A stretch of DNA of 64,000 nt, taken from contig JAWHQI010000121.1 in assembly GCA_033032865.1 (NCBI GenBank), positions 3,348,001 to 3,412,000 of the forward strand. Direction: 5' to 3'. The stretch comes from Dactylorhiza incarnata (Eukaryota > Streptophyta > Magnoliopsida > Asparagales > Orchidaceae). The notes under the pieces are model-generated. The model was not told where the DNA came from. It did no database searches and saw only the letters and a program-made list of their open reading frames with translations. The position numbers and the translations under genes were made by a program. Below are positions 57,225 to 64,000 of the stretch, piece by piece (the stretch's first letter is position 1; each line of letters starts with the position of its first letter).

Positions 57225-57246
57225 TTTAGTTTGTCTGCAAACTAAA
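57225..57246 (-). other. Leader hairpin of G next to the PBS
   Basis: A perfect 9-bp stem TTTAGTTTG/CAAACTAAA with a 4-nt loop lies about 60 nt inside the PBS, in the untranslated leader (57128-57303). Leader hairpins near the PBS can act in packaging or dimerisation in retroelements; here that role is inference. Confidence 0.6.
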
Positions 57247-57303
57247 GCTCGAGCGGGGTGGCTTAGTGTTGTGGACTTCTTTCTCTTATGATCGTTTGTT
57301 CAA

Positions 57304-57312
57304 GTGATACCA
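57304..57312 (-). other. Primer binding site of G (initiator tRNA-Met)
   Basis: TGGTATCAC on the minus strand, three bases from the LTR; the first eight bases match the initiator tRNA-Met PBS. Confidence 0.75.
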
Positions 57313-57315
57313 GTT

Positions 57316-60300
57316 TGTAAGACCCCCTCCCCTTTACTATGAGGGCTACCCGGGTCTTATGCCCAGAACCGTCGCCTTACGGATGACACCAACACACGGG
57401 TTAGTCGCCACCGCAAGATGCCAATTCTGCCGGCTATTACGATCTTGTAGCTTGAGGCCAGAAAGGAAAGAATGACAATAAAATAAAACAAGTCCACATC
57501 ACAGATTTCATAAATGGAAACAAGATATTCTATCAATGAGTACAAAATAGAGGTAAGGGATTATGCCCGATACATGTCCAAAATATTGTAAATAACTCTC
57601 TCTCTCTCACTACACTACATGTGGAAGCTAAACACTCATCTCTCTCAGTACCTGTCTTGTAGCCGTAGTAATGCGCGAGATCTGCTCCTCAGGTCCCGCC
57701 TCCTCTTCCAGCTGGGGCTCCAGCTCCTCGATCACCTACGGTCATAATCGATTGTTAGTCATAAATACTATGACAATTTTGTGCCCGCCTCCCCCCGCAA
57801 CTCCTAGGCACCGTGCGGGAGGAAGAAGCGGAGGACACAAAGTGGAGTAAACAAAAACAAGTGACAAGGGAAATCAATATTATCAAGTATGTTCATGTAT
57901 ACAACAAGGTGCTAATCTAACAGTATAAGCAAGTAAGCGGTAAAGAGCAGTAATAGAAGAAAGTAAATAAGTAGTGCACGCAAGTATAGTACACAAGTAA
58001 ATTATTCTACGCTACCATCACATGAGTACCTTAACTTATATGAATTCCCATACAAACTTATAAGTTAAGATTTCCGGAAATATAACTTATCATATAAACG
58101 AGCCCATACTAATTTATATGATAAGGGTCTACATTAATGTTCTATGGTTTATGTATGAATGATATGCATGTTAAGATATGAGTCAAACAAATGCAACACA
58201 CCCACACGACTCTGTACGTACAAACCTTTAATTCCCAATTTTTGGAGTTAGCTACACTCTCTGGTACCACCGTTGTGGCTACGGCAGCAGTGGAGCGGGT
58301 GCCTCCACTTCCTAGGCTAGTGTACACACTACTAAACCTAGACCCTTCGTAATCCTCTGTTCACGTCGTAGGTGCTCTCTAGAGTCTTGCGTACTCTTTG
58401 CTGGAACCTACCAGTCTTTAAGGTCGGGTGTGCATCATTGGGGATTGTCCTCCAGACCGCAGTATAAACAACCTATTGGCCCCTCAGACTCTCATACCCG
58501 CCTTAGTTAACGTACTACCATCGGTGTGATGACCGGTATAGTACCGAAGACCCGCCACTATTTGTTTCTATGCACATGCAAGTTGTCACAACCCAAGCCT
58601 CCCGCTCGCAGGACTATCCCGCCCTGATGTATCATCTCCCATCCTCTAACTAGGGATGAATTTCACCATATCTCTTGCTCATTTAGTTGGCCTACTCTTG
58701 TCTAATTATTGATACACTAGAAGCTTAGGGTGAAATCCTGTACTTCCCGTGGACTACCCGGTGAAGGGCTCGCAGCGGTACTAGGGAATGCAATGGTGGC
58801 TGAAGCCCAAATCCCCCTTTCTAGGATATTTACTTTGGTTAGTGACTACCCTTTTTAATGTCCCACTCTCCTTATTACTCTTTGTAACCTAGGTGCTTTA
58901 TGACTAATCCTTCACCTTAACCCTAAGCAAACGTTCTCTTGAATGGTGCTTAACACTTAAGAGCTCTCATCCTATAAGTGGTGTATACCTGGTGTATGTT
59001 ATAATACAAATCTTGCCGATTTCCTATGTGGTCATGCTGGTCAAATCATTATATTAAGTTTTTACTAACCGCATGCCAAGATGAGATTGAACTAGGTTTG
59101 ATTCCTATGATGCACTCTTAACCCTACCATGTCCATGTGAGTTCTAATTTTTACCACAGGTTCATAATGGATAATTTAAGGATTGACCAAAACTTGATAT
59201 ACTTCATAATGATTTGACCTATATTTAAAAATTCATTAATCCATCGGCATCTTCTAAAATGTGAAGGGAGTACCATGTCAATAGATTTAATCTTGCTAAA
59301 TAAATTTCCAGAGGTGACATATCACATAAAAACATGGTTTCCAAAATTTCATAATTTTTCAGAAGGTTTATGATCATGATTTCCATTTAATAAGAAAGGT
59401 GTGAAAACATATACTAAGTACTATATTATGACTTCCTAAAATTCTGAGAAAATTACTATAGCACTTTAGTGACCTAAAAACCTCTTACCCAGAGTTTCAT
59501 AATTTTCCAGAGAAATTATAACCATGTTTTCTATTTAACATAAAAGGATGAAAAGATGGCTTTACACATCAAGTAAGAGATTATGTCTTCCAAAAATTCT
59601 GACAAAATTATTATAGTACTATAGTGAACTGAAAACATCAAATCTAAGGTTTCATAATTTTCCAGTAATATTTCACCATAAATATTTCACAAAATATGAA
59701 GAGGGACAAACTGAATAAATAAAATTTTTCCATAAATAATAACTCCAAAAATTTTAACAAAAATGACAGAGTTTCATAATTGGATTCCTAACTATAATCC
59801 AGAGTTTCAACAATTCTTCAAACATTTTGCTTAATAAATTCTCCATTATTCAGAATTGAGACATAAGGAAATTTTGATAATTCTTAGAGAAATAATCTTT
59901 GAAATTTTCTACCAAAATTTACAGAGATTTTAAATGGCATAACAAGTGATTCTCCAGAGATTCAGAATTTATCACCAAATTCTAATCATGAAAATTTCAT
60001 AAATACACAAGTGTGACATAGGGCAAATTGATCATAATCATGAGATTCTTGACTCTAGAAATCCTAAGATTTTCTAAGGTGATGTATTATATCATAATTA
60101 GGGTGTGTGCAAAATTTCAGAAGTTAACTCAACCATTTGGGCTAAATACACAAAATACAATTTTTTGCTATTGGCACACATTCCCCTTTTAAGTAGAGAC
60201 ATGCAAGTGGAATTACCCTACATGCAGAGGTCCAATTGATCTCAATTTTTAACCATTGTATGATATTGGCTAAATGAGCACGACACCCAATTTTGGGGTC

Positions 60301-62337
60301 AGTTGGAGCTACACAACTCCAAAAATGTCACTTATTTGATTTTACATATTTTGAATAAAACCTTAGGAAAATTACCTCCTAAAAATCTGATTTTTGGATG
60401 CAAGTTAGATAAAGGGCACATGCATGCATGACCAAATATTCAGGTCCATTAGATCTACCATTTAAGATATACACTCAATTTAATTTCTGGCCTCTAATTG
60501 GACCAGCCTCACCAATTTGGATGATGAGGGTCCTACATTGCCCCAAATGGGCTGATTTAAATTTCTAGTGAAATTAGACATCAAAATCTACAAGATCTAT
60601 CTGAGGCAACTTTTCATGAAACAGCCTCTAAGGTCCTTTAAATCAAGAATAAACATTCATATGAAAGTGTGACAGAATATATCCTTTAATTAAGAGTGGT
60701 CTGCAGATAACCATCTGATGAATTCAACGACTATGATTTCATCTCCTACCAACAGCCAACAGCCAGGATTTCACCGACCTGTACCAACTTCCACAACGAT
60801 TTCCCGGTAGCTGAGCCACCTCCCTGGCCGGCCACCGCCACCACCACCTCCGTTGAGGTGGGGGCTATCAATTGGCGGTGGTTTGGCCGCCAAAGGTGGT
60901 GTTTTTTGATGATCTTGATGAGTTCTTATCCATGGAATTCGGAAGGGAATGGCTCACTGAATCGGGCTTAATTAAGCCTGATACCTCCACCCAAGGATCT
61001 AAGAAGCTAGCATAAGTGGAGGGGGGGGGGGGGGGGGGGGGGGGGACCAACCTGTGTGGGTGCTTGGCGGCGAGTATTGTAGGGGTGCGGCATGGTGACA
61101 GTGATCTCCGGCGAGCTTGCTGAAAACTCCAATTCTCCAGCAAAAGCTTCACTCCAGGAGGCAATTCCGAATCCTCTCCTCCTTCTAAAGCTAGTGGAAA
61201 GGTCCAAAAGAGCTGGGGAGGGCTGTATAAGGAGGTTTGAAGAGGGGGAGCTCGGGATCACCTTGGTTGCTCCTCCTAGACGCCATATGGCACCTATTTA
61301 TCCCAAATCCATCTGGGCATTAATTGTGGGGGCTCAAGCAAGGCTTTGTGCAGAGGAATGGAGAGCCAAGTGGCCTCCATTCCTCAAAATCCTCTTTTGT
61401 CTTAATGGATTTTGGGGAAATCTCAAGTTTACCCCCTTGCATGTCCTTGCATGTTGGGAGCAGGGGGCATGGCTGGTAATTAGGCACTTGGTCTGCTGGA
61501 TGGGCTTAGATTAAGGTCTTAGTCCACTTGAATTTGGTTTGGGCTCTTAATTTCTACATTTAGGCCTAAGGTTGACCATGGTTGACCTTGATATTGATTT
61601 GGTCAATTGGGTGTGTTGACTGGTCCAAGATGTTGGACTTGGGTCCCTTAACCACCCTCAATGTTGATTGGGTCATGGTGGTGCCCCAATTGGGCCAATT
61701 TAACCAATAAGTGTGATTTTGACCAAAATTGGGGAAAAGTTGACTTTGGTCAATTTGGTAAAATTGGTGATCCCATGATGGTGCTTTTGTGTTAATTGGG
61801 TCCCCCATGACGTCCTAAGGCTAGGGGTGAAGTCAATTTCATGTGTTGGGGGTCAATTGAACCTATTAGGGAAGGATTGGCTTATGTTGACCCAAGTTTG
61901 ACTTTAGTCAATTTGGACCACTTGAAGACCCCATGATGGGGATTTTGGGTCCAAAACCCTCCTTTAGGGGTTTACCATCTAGTGGTGGGGTCAATTTGTC
62001 CATATGAGCAGGAATTGAACTCTATTGAGTTGGATTGGGTTATATTGACCTAGGTTTGACTTGGGTCAATTTGGCTAAATTGGTTGACCAAATGATGGGG
62101 CTTTTTGTCTACTATGCCTCCTTTGGGGTTAGGGACATGGTGATGGGGTTAATTAACATGTGTAGATTCAATTTGAGCTAATTTGGTTTAGAATGAATTG
62201 CCTTCTATATTGATTCACACTTGAGTTCTCTCCATTCATGGTGATCGAAGGTCACCACCTAGCTCAAACTCACCTCACTCACCACATGTCCTATCCTAAT
62301 TGGACTTAAGGGATCTAGTAGGAAATGAGATGTTGCA
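57316..62337 (-). repeat. Right (5') LTR of G
   Basis: 5022 bp, uninterrupted. It shows the empty site for K near 58746 and carries a 25-G homopolymer at 61021-61045 where the other LTR has short G-runs. A plus-strand (antisense) ORF of 140 codons at 61092-61514 has a 121-codon counterpart at 51191-51556. Confidence 0.93.
61224..61231 (-). promoter_or_regulatory. TATA-like box of the right (5') G LTR
   Basis: CTTATACA followed on the minus strand by GCCCTCCCC. U3 would then be about 1.1 kb and R/U5 about 3.9 kb. Confidence 0.4.
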
Positions 62338-62655
62338 TCAAGCAGAAGGGAAGATGACAAATCATCAATTGAAAAGGAATGCCAAGAAGAAAAAGATGTC
62401 AATGGAACTCTATGTTCAAATTTTGCCCCATCCGATAACATTGTAAACAAAAACAATTCCTCACTTTCTGTAACAAATTTTATTTCTACATTTCATATAC
62501 TTGAAATAACTAAACGTAGAATAAAGAAATTTAAAAAAAAATGCTAAATTCAAATTACGTTTAGAAAATAAAAGTTTAAAAGCAAATTTTAATATATAAA
62601 CAAAAATTGATGTGTTTGATGATTCCCACTCTTGCTCTTTAGTTGAAAATATTAC
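62338..62655 (+). pseudogene. gag: Gag of H, continuation after G
   Basis: It resumes in the frame left at 45181 with SRREDDKSSIEKECQEEKDV and SSLSVTNFISTFHILEITKR, matching F's gag (SSLFVTNFISTSRVLKIDKR). A stop occurs near 62575 and a frameshift in an A-run near 62530, after which LRLENKSLKAN is recognisable. It ends at 62655 at the LTR of I. Confidence 0.82.
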
Positions 62656-63339
62656 TGTTGGGAACTTTACCTACAATGTTCCTGATTTCAAGAAGTCCTC
62701 AAGTCAAATATAAATACACTTTGTATTTGATATGTTTGTTCTAGATTATTGCTTTCAGGTACTTGAAAGTGCAAGTCTAATATAGGGCTAGACTTAGTGT
62801 CATCAGACATAGTTTTGCCAATGTAATCCCTCATTGTGCAAAACACCATATCGACCTATGATCTAGACTATATTAAACTTGTCACTAACTCTTAATCATT
62901 AAGTATAAAGGTCTATCAAGTGAGTTGAAGCAAAGGATTTGAGTTGAGAAGATCATAATTTGTCTCAGGCAAATATCATCTTGGTAAGCTAAAATATCGC
63001 CGAGTGAAAGTCTCGATATCGTCTTGAGGACACTAAGCTCCAAGACGATATCATCTTGTAAACTCACATCATCACTCTTATCGTCTTATCTAGAAGAAGA
63101 AGGTGTATATCTAAATATCGTCTTGGTAAAATACTTTCCAAGATGATATCGTCTTGACAAGGTTCATATACCTTTATATCGTCTTGGAAGTATACTACAT
63201 ATATCATGAAGCATTTATATGAAGGAAGAAATTGACCAAGGCAATTATCATCGAGGTCACTTGAAATGTCGTCATGGAACCAAGACGACATTTCATGAAT
63301 ATCAAGATGATACATCTAGGAGAGCTCAAATATCGCCTT

Positions 63340-63770
63340 GAAGATTATAAAGAGTTATCTAGTCAATTAGTGTAGAAGATTTGACATGAAGGCACAAACA
63401 GTAAAATATCATCTCGAAGACTATGAAGATATATCAAGTCGATTCGTGTAGAAGATTCGACTAGAAGGCACATGTAGTGAAATATCATCTTGAAGACTGT
63501 GAAGAGACATCAAGTTGATTTTTGTAGAAGAATCGACTAGAAGGCTGAAGCAATGAAATGTCGTCTTGTGGAAGAGACAACAAGACGATTCGCGTAGATA
63601 ATTCATCTAGATGAATAACGTGTGAAATATCGTCTTATAGACCACCAGTCACCAAGATGATTTGTGTTGACGATTCGACTAGAAGATTATACAATGAAAT
63701 ATCATCTTGAAGACTATCAAAGACATCAAGATGATTCATGCAGAAGAATTAAACTAAAGCTATACACAGT
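63340..63770 (+). repeat. ~75-80-bp degenerate tandem repeat in U3 of I
   Basis: About six units contain AAATATCATCTTGAAGACT and GTGTAGAAGATTCGACTAG words. The unit combines a half-palindrome ATCGTCTTG with a TTCGACTAGAAGG block. Confidence 0.8.
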
Positions 63771-63967
63771 GTAAATTCGTCCATAAGAAGTAAATTTGAC
63801 TAAACATCTAGTCGGATGGCGGAAAGGCTTGAATTCAAATTAAAGCGTGATTTTGGCGTTATGTCATTTAATGCCACCACAGATTTAGCCAATGAAAGTT
63901 GTGCTTTATGAAAAGCTGATAACTGAAATAAAGGACATACGAGGAAGAGACCGTTATCAAGGGTCCT

Positions 63968-63975
63968 TATAAAAG
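63968..63975 (+). promoter_or_regulatory. TATA box of I
   Basis: TATAAAAG, followed by GGTTCAACAAACCCTAATC, which resembles an R-region start. Confidence 0.7.
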
Positions 63976-64000
63976 GGTTCAACAAACCCTAATCTTTAGA

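Larger units (their letters stand above)
45182..62337 (-). mobile_element. Element G: Ty3/gypsy chromovirus with 5-kb LTRs
   Basis: Minus-oriented and complete in layout: 5' LTR 57316-62337, PBS, gag, pol with chromodomain, 3' LTR 45182-52436 (enlarged by K). Ends are TGTAAG...TGTTRCA in plus orientation and the TCAAG duplication is perfect. By eye the LTRs are about 90-95% identical. Coding regions carry several stops and frameshifts but all domains remain, so it may have been autonomous when inserted. It lies in the gag of H. Confidence 0.93.
43049..62655 (+). mobile_element. Element H: Sirevirus, interrupted by G and I
   Basis: Plus-oriented. It has a 5' LTR at 43049-44716, a canonical PBS and the start of gag. 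Gag is split by G with a perfect TCAAG duplication and stops at 62655 where the LTR of I begins. The rest lies beyond or is lost. It inserted into H', since its LTR follows Tat-like interior directly. Confidence 0.85.
62656..64000 (+). mobile_element. Element I: 5' part of a copia-type LTR (U3), continues past the window
   Basis: It starts TGTTGGGAACTTT directly within the gag of H. At least 1.3 kb of U3 precedes a TATA box at 63968. U3 has many near-palindromes on the core CAAGACGATATCGTCTTG (about 63040-63200) and a ~75-80-bp tandem repeat. The TG start and palindrome-rich U3 fit a Sirevirus-like LTR, but no coding region is visible to confirm it. Confidence 0.65.

Noticed and set aside
63000..63200. 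Inverted GATATC repeats as a transposon terminus
   Set aside because: They recur many times within 200 bp and no duplication or transposase accompanies them; a U3 palindrome cluster explains them better.
1..64000. Host genes, tRNA or rRNA genes, or an organellar origin
   Set aside because: I found no cloverleaf gene (only PBS sequences complementary to tRNA ends), no rRNA-like text, and every convincing protein segment belongs to a retroelement.

Overview
The window is plant nuclear DNA made almost entirely of nested, partly decayed LTR retrotransposons. I see no host gene, rRNA, tRNA or CRISPR array. The case for an angiosperm rests on the families present: Sirevirus-type Ty1/copia elements (PPT of the form AAAAGGGGGAGTT, multiple PPT copies, LTR palindromes, tRNA-iMet PBS), chromodomain Ty3/gypsy elements (Tekay/Del-like, long LTRs starting TGTAACATC), and Tat/Athila-like non-autonomous elements (tRNA-Asp PBS, PPT of the form TAAGTCTGGGGGTG). 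The nesting depth suggests a large, repeat-rich genome. I cannot name the species.

Layout, with letters used throughout. A (1-1454, -): 3' part of a Sirevirus pol. B (1455-10959, -): a chimeric Sirevirus with gag, protease and a long structured non-coding tail but no integrase or RT. C (10960-26915, +): an old chromovirus with a truncated 5' LTR and a 3.6-kb 3' LTR. Its integrase end is interrupted by E (16432-22874, -), a young non-autonomous element with a GGTAT target duplication and an orphan double zinc-knuckle ORF. D1 (26916-30235, +): relics of a gypsy-type multi-exon gene set. D2 (30236-30856 plus 38935-39635, +): gypsy gag/protease, split by F (30857-38934, -), a gag-only Sirevirus with a CCCGC duplication. 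H' (39636-43048, -): a Tat-like element truncated by H (43049-62655, +), a Sirevirus. H gag is interrupted by G (45182-62337, -), a chromovirus with 5-kb LTRs and a TCAAG duplication. The 3' LTR of G holds K (46613-48844), a 2.2-kb TG...CA insertion with a TCCCG duplication. I (62656-64000, +): U3 of another copia-type LTR that cuts H and leaves the window. The order D2<H'<H<G<K is five levels deep.

The main non-coding signals are these. (1) Four copies of a 60-61-nt hairpin in the tails of B and F have a nearly invariant 23-nt loop, while the stem sequence changes and pairing is largely kept. (2) A ~250-bp conserved block lies on opposite sides of those hairpins in B and F. (3) An ~85-bp module is shared between a copia internal region (B) and a gypsy LTR (G). 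(4) Most LTR families here carry their own short palindrome, usually repeated, upstream of the TATA box. (5) The two LTRs of B share U3 but not R/U5, and the flanks carry no target duplication.

Nearly all coding regions are broken by stops or frameshifts, so any movement would depend on relatives elsewhere. All identity figures are by-eye estimates.
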